Positions 11,701 through 25,700 of a stretch of 64,000 nt of DNA are shown one piece after another (within the stretch, counting starts at the first letter, position 1; every line of letters starts with the position of its first letter). The notes beneath the pieces were generated by a model that was given only the letters and a program-made list of their open reading frames with translations, ran no database searches and had not been told where the DNA came from. Origin of the DNA: Rhinopomastus cyanomelas. Lineage: Eukaryota; Chordata; Aves; Bucerotiformes; Rhinopomastidae. Both the position numbers and the translations under genes were made by a program. The stretch spans positions 1,001,537 through 1,065,536 of the forward strand of contig VXBP01005586.1 of NCBI GenBank assembly GCA_013400115.1. Direction: 5' to 3'.

Positions 11701-14700
11701 TCCTTTGGACAGGCTTCAGAGCACTGAGATGTAGGCAGTTTTCAGTGCATTCAGCTGGAAGTGTCACCAGTGAGTCACAGCATCCACCAACATACTGGTG
11801 TCCAGGGGCGCGTGGAGGTTAACGCTGCAGTGTTTCCCTAGCTGGATAGCCTCCATCCGCAGGAAGTCTCTTCCAGTGGCAAAACTGTTAAGTGTCACCA
11901 ATACTGCTGCCGTCCCCCGCAGCTCATGTACCATTTCGTTTTGCCTATGCTTCGGTTTTTTGAGGTACTCAGTCTTTGAACAAAGTGGAAACGAGCTCCT
12001 TTGGCAACAATTTTGTTGTGCGGAGTTTCACAGAGGTTTGCATACTGGAAAGGGGCACAACATGAAGCTTCCTTCCCCAGTAAGCTTGTGCTTCTACCTA
12101 CAACTTTTGCTCTTCCGCTGTGGGGCCAGTGCTTTTGCAGAGTCAAACGTTTCGCTGTGATATGAGGTTGCATTGCTGCAGGCACTACATATGCATGCTT
12201 GTGATTGTGCTGATCTGTGATATTCCACCCAGCTACCCCAGAAACTGATCTGCAGTAAGGCCATAAACCTTAATTTAATACTGCTGACAGCTAAAGGATA
12301 CAGAATTGGAGTTGTGTTTTTAAATGGAAAATATAATTCCTATCTAAAATGATGTTTGAATGCGATTAAGTGTCATACCCCTCTGTTTCTCGTGACACGG
12401 CATACAAGGCTGGCAGCATTAAAAGTGCATGACTGAGATTACAGAGGTGCTACTGTTGTAGGTTCAGTGAGACGTTATACCTGATGAGTGGAATCAGTCT
12501 TTGATGAGCCAAGCTATCTTTTCCAGTCAGAGAGTTAGTTGCTTTGGACATTTTGCCATCTCATTTCAGTAACTGAAATTGGTTGATATGTACCTCAGTT
12601 TCCTCATCTTTAAAAAGTGATTGCTGGTTTGGGTTGTTTGATATTTTGTTGTGGTGTTTTTAAGAATCAAGGATTTTGAAACGTCCACTACAGCAGCAGT
12701 GTTTGTTGTACTTGGAACTGGGAAATCTGCACGGACAAAGATAAAGCTTACCTTAGTAATTGAAAGTGGATTTGAACTAAGCCTTCTAAGAAGCAAAATG
12801 TGGAAAATTACATGTATTTCTTATCTAATCCACTCTTATAGTTTACCCAAGAGACATTAAGTTTGAAACCACTATTTTCACATCCTTTCTTAGGTAGCCT
12901 CATTTTATTCGATATTCAGTTCCATGTCTGTTATTGACAGCAGGCCCATGTTAAATCTGCTACAGTTGTCTGTAAATAAGCCTGGAGATATTAACCCACT
13001 TCCTGATTTTGTCAGCATTCTGCACACATGGCAAGCAGCATTCATCTTCCAGGGAGCCAGCAGTGTGACCAGTGTTCCCCATGGGTAAGGTTGCTGGCTG
13101 ATAAGAGCTGGTCTACAAGATTATTCAGATCCACAGAGGTCTTAGGGGAAGGGCAGAGCTAATAATAGAAGTTGGACCTTTTTATTTCCCCCCTCAAGGT
13201 TTGTATTCTGAAAAAATCATAAGAAGTCATCGAAAAGGTCTTTTTGTTTTTTAACCAGTTTCTTACTGTTGCAGATATAGTAATCACTGCTCTTAAGTGA
13301 GGTATGAGAGGTGAGGTGGGTGTGCGGGGGTTTTTATTGTTGTGGGTTGGTTGTTTTTAATGAAAGTGCAATGGTACCTAAGAGAAAAAAGAAATCAAAT
13401 TCAAATACAGTCTAATACTGAAACAAAGGCAATAAAAACCAACCAGAACAAATGGGATTTGGTATTTTAATAAAATTATTCTCTCCCACTGTAATTTTTT
13501 AAGTCTTATTTAGGGATTAAAGCCTTAAAGTTCTGCTGTGTGAGATGAAACTTTTTAAAAAGCACAATGATTCTGCATGCACGGTGTTTCATGGGTATTT
13601 GTCAATAAGCATCTTCCATCTCTTTTGGCCCTTTTCAATTCTGTAGATTCTGCAGAACACATCAGTCCCACTGCATGCAGGGAAATCACTTCCTTTCTAA
13701 AAATTCACTGCTGCTGTTTACTTGCTTACTATTAATTTTTGAATGTGCTGTCATTGCTGTAAAACTGCTGGGAAGCAAATCACAAGAAAAATACACATGT
13801 TACAGTGATCCCTAACAAAACCCAAAAAGAAGCAGCTAGATTTTGTGCAAGATTAATAGGGAAAAAATATTATCTTGTCATTGATTGCTCTCAGTAATTA
13901 TTTGCTGTCTTGGGAGCTATGAAGATAAATATTAGATCCTCAGTCAACTCCCCTAATTGAAAAATGACAAAGTGTGAAATATAGCTAACTTTGTTCTTCT
14001 GCATTCTTATTTCATTATGGTTTTAAGGAAGCCAGTTGCTGCTGTAAATTCAGGAAGGCTACATCTCTCCAACATCAGTGTTGGGAAGCCATTCAATCAA
14101 TAGGTAGGGGAAGTAACTAGACCTGGTCAAAGCATTTCCAAGAGAACACGGAGGGCCTGGCTGGTCCGAGTGCTGTATGTCTCTGTAGAAAGTTCATGAT
14201 GCTCAAGCATGGCAGTGAACAAGTGCTGGCTCCTCAGGTGTGCTCTGAAGTGTCCTTCAGTGTAAGCAGTCACACTGACATTAGGCAAGGCTGAAGGAGC
14301 AGATGGTTTAAAATTTGTACACTACTATTGCCCCTCTGCAGCAGCAGGAGGGAGGGGAGGGTGAGCTAGAACTGACCTGGCTGAATTACTGACATGAGTG
14401 AGTCCAAAACAAGTAAGTGTCCACCCGGGTTTTCTACCCAACAGTTCATCTTTTTCTGGATTCACATATTTTCAAGTTTCTTGGGTTTATGACAATATTT
14501 GTTTATGTCTTGAAATCTTTTAAGTCTGTATTTCCAACTCAGAATTGTTTTGAAGCTTCCGTTCTGTGAGAAATGTGGGCATTTTTGCGTTATGGTTCTG
14601 ACATTCTGACACGTTGACATTTTCTGTGAAATGAAAATTCTGTTTCTGCGTGGCTCTAATGAGCAGGATTTCTAGCCTCAGAGTAGCTCATTGTGGAAAT

Positions 14701-16482
14701 GGTGTGTCCTTTGCATGCAAGGCAGGGGGTGCTCCCTCAGCAGGAGGTTATTTACTATCCCCTGTCCTGCTTCATCAAGTGTGTGGCCCTGTTCATTTTA
14801 TACTGTAAATTATTCAAACTGCGCTCTGAAGACAAAGTAAATAATTATCTTACAGGTTTTTTATGGCTGTGTTATCATAACATCTTAATTCCTTACAAAT
14901 ATTAATGAAATGAACATCACAGAGATGAATTTATTCCCATTTTATGTATAGGAAATGAAATAAGAAGATTAAAGTAAATTTATGCAACTGGAAAAATGGG
15001 CAAGCTTTCAGGCATGTACAAACATGGGCTGCATTCTCAGCCTGTATCAGGCAGTGTAATAAAAAAAGAGATCGCCGCCTCCTACAAGTGTGGCTTCACT
15101 TGAATCCTTAGTTAATGACAGCAACGCTAACGATGCTGTTACAAAGATTAAAGTCAGGAATTATGAAGTGTTGACTAATTTTGGTGGCCTGGTATGAGAA
15201 ACCTGGAGTCGAATCTTTTTTCAAAGTGTTTTTGAGGACATTTCCAAATATCTCTTTCTAGTCTCATTTGCAGCTGCAACAGCTTGGCTTCTCTGCAGAT
15301 CTGAATACAGGTGTCCCATGTACGGTGGAAAATGAGGGCAGCATAACTTGCTGTGAAAGTTTTGATTTATGTAAGCCGCCCTGTACCATATCAGAGTTCA
15401 TCTGCCACTTGCCAAGGATGTCTTAGGTTCCTTTAAACACCAACTCATCTTTGTCTTCCTTCACTTTCCTACCTCCTTTATTTCATACCTTCCAACATCT
15501 CTCACAGTGAAAGCAGCGGTATTAATGACTCATATAAATCAAAAATGCATTTTGTCTTGGAACATGGCTATCCTCAGCACCAAGTGAGCCATCAGCCTTC
15601 AAATGTCTGTGCTGCTCTAAGGCTGGAGGTATGGAGATGAAGAGTGAGGAAACGATGTGCCCGTCAGAAACGGCAAGTCATAGAAAAAAATCAATACTCA
15701 GAAACTCCCTGGAATTCTCACCATCCTTTTATAGCTAGGCAGCAGCTTTTGTTTGACATAACTCTCTTTTTAAATATCTCTGAGGCAAAGCCTTGAACTC
15801 AGACAAAAGGAGTAGCGGATAAAATTGGGGAATGAATGACAAATACTTGTGACAGATAAACATCGTCACTGAGGTTGCACAATCCCGGATTTTTAGTGGC
15901 ATTTAGTGGAGGATCATTAAACTGCAGCTCCAGCATGTTAGGACATCTTTTTCAAGAGGTGTAATTACACAGTAGTAAAATTTTTCTTCTTAGCAAAGTA
16001 AGCATACATGGTGAGATAAACATAGTGCTTTTGTATGTGTTCCTTACTATGTACATGCAATTAAAAATTGGTCTTCACCTTATGTGCATACAAGGTCGTG
16101 TCCCAAGACCCAGTGGAGTCAGTTTAGCTCTGTCCAAACCAGACTCCTCAGGGCTAGCCCATAGAGCAGCTGTGTGTTGGTAAAATGTGCACAAGGGTGC
16201 ATGTTCATCACAGGTCTTTGCAGTTTCTGTTCACCTTTTTTGGCAGAGTACAGGTGACAGAACTTTTAAACAACAACCAAACCATGTCCTGTTAAGCTCT
16301 CTTGTTTTAGTGCGTACTGAGTGGGAGGGCTTTACCTGACTCTGTTGATCCTGAAAGCTTTCAATAGCAATAACAATGATGGCCTGAGGAGTTGTATCTA
16401 ACACCTGAAGTTAATGTTCACCGTGATCAATCCTGCATGGTAATTAGCAGAGTAGCCAGTTTGCAAGATATCCTACAAACAG

Positions 16483-16595
16483 ATCATAGGATCATAGGAT
16501 GTTAGGGGTTGGAAGGGACCCAAGAGATCATCGAGTCCAACCCCCCTGCCGGAGCAGGACAAAACTATCTAACACAGATCACAACAGATCCATTA
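16483..16595 (-). mobile_element. CR1 LINE 3'-terminal fragment
   Basis: It begins with a duplicated 8-bp tail motif (atcatagg atcatagg), the reverse complement of the CR1 terminal microsatellite. The conserved ggttggaagggacc and tccaacccccctgcc blocks follow. Only about 100 bp of 3' UTR is present. The short open frame that overlaps it is not a gene. Confidence 0.85.
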
Positions 16596-16697
16596 CTTTT
16601 GTAAAGTACTTTCTTACTTTGCCTGTAAGAATTTCAGTCTTGCATCTCAGCTGGTCAAGTGCAGTGGCAGTAAGTAGAAGGTTCCCATTTTGCTGTG

Positions 16698-16725
16698 ATC
16701 ACAGAATCACAGAACATTGGGATCA
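16698..16725 (-). mobile_element. Possible very short CR1 tail remnant
   Basis: The string atcacagaatcacagaacattggga matches the start of an antisense CR1 3' end, but similarity stops after about 28 bases. It may be a heavily truncated or deleted copy, and chance similarity cannot be excluded. Confidence 0.45.
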
Positions 16726-19110
16726 AACGTCACAGTCTTTCTGGCCATGTTCCTCAGAGACAGATCCACCAGAGCTTCCCAGTGCATTTCTAGCTCTCCA
16801 CGGATCAAAGAAAGGGGTAGGAGAGAAGGTGGAGGGTATCTGTTAGGAGTGAAATGCATCTGTGGCCCCACAACTGAGCAGTAAGTAGTTTATGCTGCGT
16901 TAGGCTAAGCCACACATCTTTCCTCTTTCAATCCATTTCGTTTTCCTCTCTATGAAAACGAAATCCAAAAGCATGGGCAGTAAAAGAGCTCAGGCTGTCA
17001 TTTGTGTCCAGGATCTGGGGCTGGTTTTGAACACTGCCAAGGTTGGACTGTATTCAGAAGGAGGACCTGTGAGATACAATGTCAGCACTTGTTCTCTGAG
17101 GAGTTGTTTGTTTCTCCTTTCAATTTAGAGCCTGAAATGCCGTTTGTTTAATGTTGCTGTTTAAATAATGATTTATAAGGCTCCAAGCAAGCCATGGTAC
17201 AGCTTAATGACTGCTATAATTTATGGATGCCACTGCCTACATAAACAGTGCTGTAAATATAAAGAATGTCTCCCACAAATTTTGCTTTGATACTTATTTG
17301 ATACCATTAATTTTCCTTCCCATACACATCTTCTGTGTGTGAGTTGCAGCCACTTGATTCAGCAACCCAGGTCATTGTGGCTCACCTTGCCAGGAGTGAC
17401 TGGGGCTGGAAAACTAAAAGATCAAATGTCTATTTTTGTTACAAAATATTTTAATTAAAAATGAATTTTTCTGGAGAATGGAAGCAAACATCTGCATCAA
17501 GTGGCTCATTAAAAGAGTCATTAGTATTTGAGCTTTTTTTGTTATCTCTTTGTTTCACTAGTTAATCACGTCCTTTATTTTTCCCTTTGTGCACACAGTA
17601 AGCAGGCAAAGAGGAGACAGGAATGAATCACGCTCTGTCACAGAGCCCAGCCATTCTTCAGCCTGCAGCATTGCTGTTTATGTTCTCCAACCTATACAAG
17701 GAGTGTGTATAAAACAGGTCTAATGCAAATCTGAACTAATTCAAGCTCTGTTTCTGCAGAGATGAATGAGCATGCAAATCTGCTGCTTTGTTTAGTAAAG
17801 CTCCTGATGTGTAGTTGTAACTGACATCACCTAAATGCTAGTCAGTTGACTTAAGGACATTTATGCTCCTGGGCTGGAACAAAGGCATCTGGGAACATAG
17901 GTGCTCTTGAATGCCTTGGTTCCATTGTAATTAGTGTTTAATGCAGTAGTGTACTTGGAAAACCGAGTGCATTTACTAAGTTATAATGAGTTGAGTAAAC
18001 AGAACTACTCCGTTGCCTGCAATAACCCCTCCTTTGAGTCTCTGCATATTGTACCCCAGGAGCTGCTGCGATAAAATGCAGACATTGCTGAAAAGATCAC
18101 AGATAAACTGAGTGGGACATGAGAGCTACTCGTAAACACCGATGTTTCTTCAAAACCATCTGTGGGGTAATTCAGAGAGACAGAAGTACTTCTGAATTTG
18201 AGAAGGACTTCAGCATTTTTAGAGTTAGTAATGATGTTATTAACCTTATGGAAGTGCTCTGGGCCTTGTCTCCTTTCTTTGGGTGGTTCTTCTAGCAATA
18301 TGGTGTCATATAGGTTCATTGTATACTACTGAGTTACCAGAGTAGCTTCTTACATTTTCTGGCTTCCATTTGCACACTGACCTGAACCTACTGTGACTGG
18401 CTTGTGAGATGCAAAACACATTGCCTGTAACACAAAGAAGGCTCTCAGCAGTATCTCTAGGAGTGAATTTTTGCAAGGAGCGCAGTAGGACCAGTGAAGA
18501 TGTCTTCACGTTGCCTTTTAAACCCTTGCTGAGGAGACTGCAGACATTTTCAGCAACAAGCTCCAAGTTACTTGGTCGATTTTTCTGCAAAGCTCTCCTC
18601 TGTATTCATTCTTGGCCCTGGCTGAAAGGCAAGGACTGTGCAGCCCGTATGCAGCAAGCCAGAATTGCTCAAGGCAGTAAAAAAATCCAGCTAGCAATAA
18701 CATCGAGCATCCTTTTCAGGAGCCAGAGTCCTTTATTAAAAAGGTTTGCCATATATTCCCCCCACTCCTGAATTGATTTGTGCCATAAAATAAGCTTGAA
18801 AAGAAAAAGTGGTTGTTTTCCTACATGCTTCATTAATTTTTAGTTTTGGCAGGCAATATAAATAAAAGTATCAAGTGCACATCTAATTGAATCACCAGTG
18901 ATTCCCAACTCCCTGTACCAGAGAACATGATGTAGCTGCACTGTTTAGCAAGCACGGATGAGTTAGGCAAACAATGGCTCACTCTGCCCAGAGGCTTTGG
19001 TTTAATCTCCAGCATTTACCTGTTTAATATGAGACAGGGCAAGAGTTGTTACAGTGGGGAATTCACAGCACAGACCACTTTGTACTTCTAGGTTTGCCCT
19101 CCAGAAGTAC

Positions 19111-19222
19111 CACAGAATCATTAGAGATTGGAAGGGACCTCAAAAGATCATCTAGTCCAATCCTCCTGACACAGCAGGATCACCTAGACCAAGTCACACA
19201 GGAACATATCCAGATACCCATC
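19111..19222 (-). mobile_element. CR1 LINE 3'-terminal fragment
   Basis: The + strand carries the antisense CR1 signature: cacagaatcatta at the tail, then gattggaagggacct, gatcatctagtccaatcc and the 'cacctagaccaagtcacacaggaac' block. It resembles the copies at about 29,482 and 45,789, so all three probably come from one CR1 subfamily. It lies about 400 bp before the LDLa exon and leaves the splice acceptor intact. Confidence 0.9.
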
Positions 19223-19620
19223 AGTCTGGATAATCTGACTTCTCAGCTGTCAAGGGAATCCATGCCTCACTAAAAGAGTAGGGCTAAGGGAAAAATACTC
19301 AAAATGTTTTCTAAAAGAATGGTACTAGCCTCTGATTGTAATGTTCAGTGACCTCATTTCATAAAAGATGGCTCCTTTCCATGTTGCTAGTTGCCTTCTG
19401 CTGCTTAGCATAGACAAAATTAATGAGGGTATTTTGTATGCTTGTAGGGTAGTTATACCTGTGGGCCCCCTGACTTAAGAGGAATTACTTTATCAAGTGG
19501 TTATTAGACTGAGGGGATTTAACAGGGTCTTGTTCAGTGTTTTCCTGGATCCAATGACCTGTTTGTTGATATGAAGGCAATTCAGTAATCTGAGGAGATA
19601 TTTGTTTTCTTTTTCTCTAG

Positions 19621-19752
19621 GATCATCTTCTGCCTCAAAACTGGCTCTGGAGGGTTCCTTCAGCTGCTGGAATGGAACAGCGATCAGGCTGGGGCAGGCA
19701 TGTGACTTCATCATGGACTGCGCTGAGGGAGAAGATGAGGGGGATATGTGCA
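19621..19752 (+). CDS. ALK: ALK exon with the LDL-receptor class A module (probable human exon 6)
   Basis: The 132-bp exon starts after a strong pyrimidine tract and AG, enters in phase 1, stays open and ends in phase 1 at a GTGAGT donor. It encodes SKLALEGSFSCWNGTAIRLG and then the acidic QACDFIMDCAEGEDEGDMC. This is the short LDLa module between the two MAM domains of ALK. Four cysteines and the acidic D..DC..GEDE cluster expected for calcium coordination are present, together with the N-glycosylation site NGT. The role of this module in ALK is poorly defined; in other receptors LDLa modules bind calcium and ligand. Exon length and phase agree with human ALK, in which the module ends at about residue 471. 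The preceding exon lies outside the window. Confidence 0.96.
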
Positions 19753-22700
19753 GTGAGTATATCTAAACCCCCAGTCTACATCCTCCATTTCCCAAAGCAC
19801 TGATTTTTTTTGAGTTTTAATGCCTGAAACTTCAGCACTAATAGACTAATTTGATACTATCAAACAACCAGCATCCTCTGTAACATATGCAGTTTCTCTG
19901 GATGTCTGCCTGGAGCAGACCATCTGATGTATTCCTATATACTCCTGCATTAGTTTCGCAGCAAGTTCTTAAGATGCTTTTAGTACTTCAGCTCTTCCAA
20001 ACTCTTGATCAAAAATGCAAAGGAAGTACAGCCTGAACAGCTAGATGCTTTACAGAATTATGAAATGTGTAGTTAGCTAGAGCTTTTAATCAAAATGTAG
20101 TACAGCATCTGGCAGAAGGGAGAGGAAGGAGAAAACTTCTAACATGAAAAATGGATAGAGGCAGTAGCTTGTCTTTGACCAAGTCCTATGTTTTTGTAAT
20201 TTCTCTTGTTTTCTATCTTCTCTTCAGCAGTAAGTAGCCTAATAAAATACAGCAGAAGATAGCAGTCTGAGTTTTCTGAAAACTTGCTGTGCCTGAATAT
20301 TTTGTGCTGCGTATCCTAGATGCTTTATGACTTCCTTTAACCATCTTTTTCTATACCTTTTCATGTCCTACCTCTAGATGTTACTGGCATGGAGAACAGT
20401 GGTTTAACCTGGGATCATCTAGTTAAAAGCTCACAATTATCTACTTCTCCATCATGTTAGATGTTATAATTTGAAGTTAAATTCATTAACATACACTCAG
20501 TGTATGTTAAATTTGCTTTCATAGAAACAGTGTCATCAGTGCAGACTTGCAGCTCCTTGGAAACAGTAATGCTTCATATTAGTAGTATTGAAACCTTTTT
20601 GGTTTAAAGCTTGAAAACAGAGCTCTAAAACTTAATGGTATTTCTATTGTGTTCTACAATTTAAATTATTTTTTAACTAGTAAAATATGATAATAGATCA
20701 TTTAATTTTCATTTAATTGGAAGTAAAGCAGCAAAGTATTTACCATCCACAAGATGTCTGGATACACTCTTGTGTGTGTCTGCTATAAATGGTTCTGCCT
20801 TGTAAGGGTAACACTGTCCCTACTAGAGGGAATGGCACAGCTCCCACGGCACAGTTGTACCAATCATGAATTCAAACTAAGTACCACCACAGGGTGAGGC
20901 AGGCCTGGAGAAACATACTTAACTATTATTTTCAGGTGCAGGGTGCACCCATATACATATGTTGAGAGGCTGGTCGTGGTTTTGGTCTGAACCACTGCAT
21001 GATGACCCAGTCGGTAAAGTGACCAATCCTTCTCTCTTATTGCTATCCAAAGGGGATTGGTTTGGCTGTCTTTCCCCCCCAATCCATGCAGCACTCAACT
21101 GTAGCTATTGCATAAAACAGTATAGCACATGCAGTTTTGTTAGCAAAGAGTGTTCTGAAATCATAACTGAGAAAATGTAAAAAGCAGAATGTATTTAACC
21201 CCCTGCTTTAGCAGAGCATCGCTCCCTAGCTTGAAGTCAATACCACACAGCTTGCTTTCAACCACAGGTACTGGGAAGGAATTCTTGCTCCCAGAAAAGT
21301 GCCCAAAAATCACCATCTTCCATTCAAACAACTAAGAAACACTGGCTTCCTTTAGCAAGAGCTCATGCTGTGGGTATGTCTTACCCACTCACAAGCCTAC
21401 TCAGTCCTATGGATTACTTCTCTGCTTTTGCCTCTTTACTCTGTTGAATATTGTTGGCATAAGACTTCCTACACCAAACACAGGAATGATCTGATGTTTT
21501 AGATGCCAGCTACATCTTCATGGCAGCCCAATACAAAACACATGTCATCTTTCAGCATTTCAGCTGTCATTTTGCTCCTGAGCAACACAGATGTTTTCAT
21601 CATCTTTTTCCATGTGTGACAAAAAGTGACTCAGATATATAAAGCAAAGAAAGGGTTTTCCCAAGTGTTCCTGCTTACACAAAAGAGCTGTCAAAAAAAG
21701 CTGTAGCTGTGCTCAAAACTGAGAGAAGAGCTATGAAAATTGTCATTAACCAAAGGCTTCTGTCTTTGAGCATCAAAGAAACACTTGGATTTGTTTCCTT
21801 TAGCTATGCAGGTACTGAATTATTTTCCCCCCTTCGTATTAATTTGATTTTGTTCCTTTCTTAGCTGAACAAAATCTCCCTAATGCTGCTGTTTGTTAAT
21901 GCCTCCTTACTTATTAATGGCCAATGAAATGTCACAGTGCTTGTTCTGCATGCAGTCAGTGCTGTGAAGAGTGTGAAATCAGAGAAGGATAACCTCTAGG
22001 GAAAAACAAGTTGCTCTTTGAGTCACAGTCACATATTCTTGCAAGAGCAGAAGACGACTTCAGAGAGGCAGATATGGAATTAGATGCCAAACTGTGTTGA
22101 TTTGGGACCAGACTGCTGGAAGTGCCACACTAGAATTTACTTTGCAGACACAGTTAAGACTGGGTCTTAGTGATGCCCTTATGTCCTCGCTAGAAAATTC
22201 AAGCTTGTATGGATTACACCTTACTGCAAACCAATATCATGCTTCCTTTCACTGTAGTAATCTTATATGTAACGTGTGTGGTATGGCACAAGGTAGATGT
22301 GAAAAACTGTTTACTGATACAGATTGGCAGAGGGCTGCTTTACAGAAAGAGAGCAATGTTTTCAGTAGTTCTCTTTTTAATTAACAATCTTTTAGATTTA
22401 GGATCAATATTCTTTTGTTGCTGGGCAGGAGGTCTGGCAAAAATTTAAATTGTACTGAAAAAGGTGAATATTCTTTTGTCTAGTCCAGAATGATTTTGCT
22501 TCCTGTCTCAAATTCACCAGAAATATCCAGCCTGGGCAGGTATTGTTTAATCAGTGAAAGGATGCTAGCAAAGTAACAGGAATATGTTTTTCAAAATAAA
22601 ATTTAAAGGATTGGAGGAGCTGGTAGTCTATATACTGTGTAGAGACTCACGGTTTAGAGGATTTGCTCAGGATATGACCAACTCAGGACCGATTCTTTCT

Positions 22701-25700
22701 TCTGCCTAAGTGAATTTGAACCCATGTTTCCTATTTCCTTGCAGAGTTTCCTAGATTGTGGTCCAGAGTCCTGGTCTAGCTCAGACTAAAATGATTATGC
22801 AAGTCTTTCCTGGGGTTGCACTTCCACATTTTATAACCGTAGAATAGGGATTGAAAGTAATGCCCTCCATCTTTCAAATTAATCTCATAATCATCATTTG
22901 TTTATAGGATAATTTTCACTCTTTGCCTCCCTGACTATTTAAGCCTAGTAAGTACATTACCAGGTGAAGTAAGGAAGAAGAGTATTTGATTCATGAAGGC
23001 TGTGACTCAGGCTGTGGTTATGTGGTTGGACAGGCACATGCACATGTCTGTCAAAAGACCAGATGGCTGCTGGAACAGGAACCTATAAAGCTTGAATTTG
23101 TGGTAACATGAGCAAGTGACCAAAAAAGCATAGATAATTAATTCCACAGGGGCCAGTTTATTTTCCAGGCAAAAAGAAAGAAAGAAAACACTGGATTAAT
23201 TTATATCCTAGTGATAGATACAGCCCAACAGTCTCCCTTCAAGCAACATGATGAAGTGGCAACCTGTTGCTGTACCGTTGTCTCTGAAGGTTCATGTCTT
23301 GCATACACTAATCCTTTGGCTTCCTTCTTGATCAAAAGCTGCACTTCTACCAACAAATTCCAACCTCTGGCAGTTCTGAACTCAGCAAAACCTTCTGGCA
23401 TTAAAGGATAACACTTTGTTGACTGTTGAAATGTGTCTTCCCTTTTTATGCTTCATGTCTGGTAGAATTTGCCTGACTCAGGTAGAATTTTACTAGCATA
23501 GAAGCACCTGTTAATACAAACTCGTGTTTATTGTTTATGATTTATGTGCTTTTTAAAATTGCTTGAGTAGCTCATCTATTTGGTGTCTGAGATTTCCTTC
23601 TAAATTTGATAAAAGGCCATATGTGCCAGAGAAGTCCTTGTATCCTTTATAATACGAGTCTGGAATTTCACCTGAAGGTTTGTAGCTGTAGGATCTGCTT
23701 GATTTACATCTAGTTTTGAGTCAAGAGCCTGCTCCATCCACTTCATAAATTATTCTAGCTGCTAAATTTTCTTGCTATTAAAAGATGAAAAACCTGAGTT
23801 AAACAAAAAAAGCCCTTGAACTTAGATTTTGCTTGAAAGGTAATTCATTCTGAAGGCAGGAAAATATTTGCTTAGTAACAATTTTAACACCCTCCAGCAT
23901 TTCCCTACTTCATCACTCAAATAAAGGCAGAGACTCTTGTGTTCTCACAGTGCTCCAGTCTCACTGGATTACTCTATCTTCTGTCCCATATCCACCAGCT
24001 GCTTCTTAATCTTACTAAAGTCTAAATCTTTTGAGGTCTCTGCCCTTAATGACACCATCCCACATGACAGTTTTTAATTGGTGAATCTCCTGCCCTCTTA
24101 TTTATTTGATTTTCCAGTAAAGTCAGATTAATGTTTCCGCATCAGCACACTGTCTGTGGTAATGTAAGTTTGAACTATAAACATTCAGAAAATTGTGAAG
24201 TACAACAGAGAAGTGCTAGGCAAAGACCTCTTTATAGAGTAGCAGTATGTGGAACCCTAGGTGCTGTATGTGTTCCAAGTACGAATGTGCCCAGTGACCA
24301 GGACATCTGAAAATTCATGAAAAGTTAATTTGTGGAGGAGGAATGAAATTTTCTGGGAAAGTAATAGCTCCTTATTTATGCCCTTACTTGTTCATCAGCA
24401 GTGAGCTTTTTCTGGCCTCCAGGCAGGGATTTCTACTCAGATGACTTCTGCTGTTCTGACTTGTTTACATCATCCTAGGTAGCGTTTGGCCATGAAATGA
24501 ATTCAGTTGGACACTGAGCCAAGCTGTTTCAGTAGGAATTCAGAACACATTATAATTTGTCATTTTCTTTGGATCCCAGCCTCAGGCAGTGCAATGAAAT
24601 ATAATCAAGTTTTGCAGAGGGGTAAAACACAAGGAAGCAAGTCTCTGCTTAACCACTTCATATTTAAAGACCAGGCTGAGTGAATTTAGAGACTTTAAAA
24701 AGGAAATGCTTAAAATAGCTGTAACTCTAGTACAGGTTTTGATTTTCTCGTAACGTATTTGGGAGCTTGTAGAAAATAACAGTAAAACATGGCTCTTGCC
24801 TTCATGTCAGTTTGGAGGTTCAATTTGGCCCTACTGAAAAAGCCACTGGTACAAGATTTGTTTGTTTCCTCTGTCAAGTGAGTTGCAGTTTATGTTCCTA
24901 GAAAAGCAAGTGTTTCTGTTCTAGGTGCTGAAGTGGTGGTTTTCCCCAGCTGTTCTCTTGGGGTAGACCAGGGAGCAGCTGCATGTGGCACTGACAGTGG
25001 ATCACCTTTTGAGGTGCGAGCAGGGGTTTGATTGGCCTGCAGTCTCAACCAGAGGGTTCTGCTAATATGTAAGCATTTTGGATGACCTGGAATTTGATCT
25101 GGTGCCTCAGCGTCTGGCAGCCACTTTATAGACAGCAAATTTCAGAGGAAAAAAATTTAATCACAACAGATTCAGAATTCAGAACCTTCTCATAATGAAA
25201 TAGCCAGAATCTCCTGGGCACTCTTGTTTAACGACTTTGCAACCTATCCTACAGTTTGTAAGTGAAGAAATTTTTATTGTGATTTTTAGAAGCAGTTGAA
25301 AGGAAAAACTGATATCCAGGATATGAGGTTTTACAATGTGACTGCACATTTTATCTTGCTATTTTAAACAGATTTCTTGCCCAATTTTCTCTTCTTTAAA
25401 AAACCTCAAAATCAAAAAACCCCTAAAACAAAAAACCCAACCACTACAATAGTTTTAGGGAAAGTTTAGGAGAAAACAAATATGGGCTAAACTGGATTTT
25501 AATAGACAATGGTGTAAGAACTGTGAGAAGTCAAGAGCATAATCATCCCTTTTACAGCTGCATCTGTTCAGCACAGCAATTTTTTGTAGTTTATTGGAAG
25601 AAGGACCATCCCCCACTGAGCAAGCATTTTTGAGGCTTTAAACTGCCAGCCCCAAGGACTGGTTAGCCTACATAGCAGGTGAAAATGACTGCTAACTCTC

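Larger units (their letters stand above)
1..19620 (+). other. ALK: ALK intron, 3' part, upstream of the LDLa exon
   Basis: No exon-like segment continuing the ALK frame was found here. I looked specifically for the end of the preceding exon, whose human counterpart ends in a conserved VDFFALKNC-like stretch, and did not see it. The interval holds CR1 fragments at about 135-750, 7,980-8,740, 16,483-16,595, 16,698-16,725 and 19,111-19,222, small tandem duplications near 6,017 and 7,434, and a GC-richer pocket near 9,890-10,050. The stretch 8.8-16.4 kb has no repeat I recognise. It ends with a strong pyrimidine tract and AG at 19,619-19,620. Confidence 0.8.

Noticed and set aside
11798..12185. 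Overlapping 120-codon plus and 96-codon minus frames
   Set aside because: Both strands are open over the same GC-richer patch, a usual sign of chance; no motif in either.
17755..17790. Octamer-type ATGCAAAT motif near two similar strings
   Set aside because: A single 8-base motif in 64 kb is expected by chance; nothing else supports a POU-factor element.
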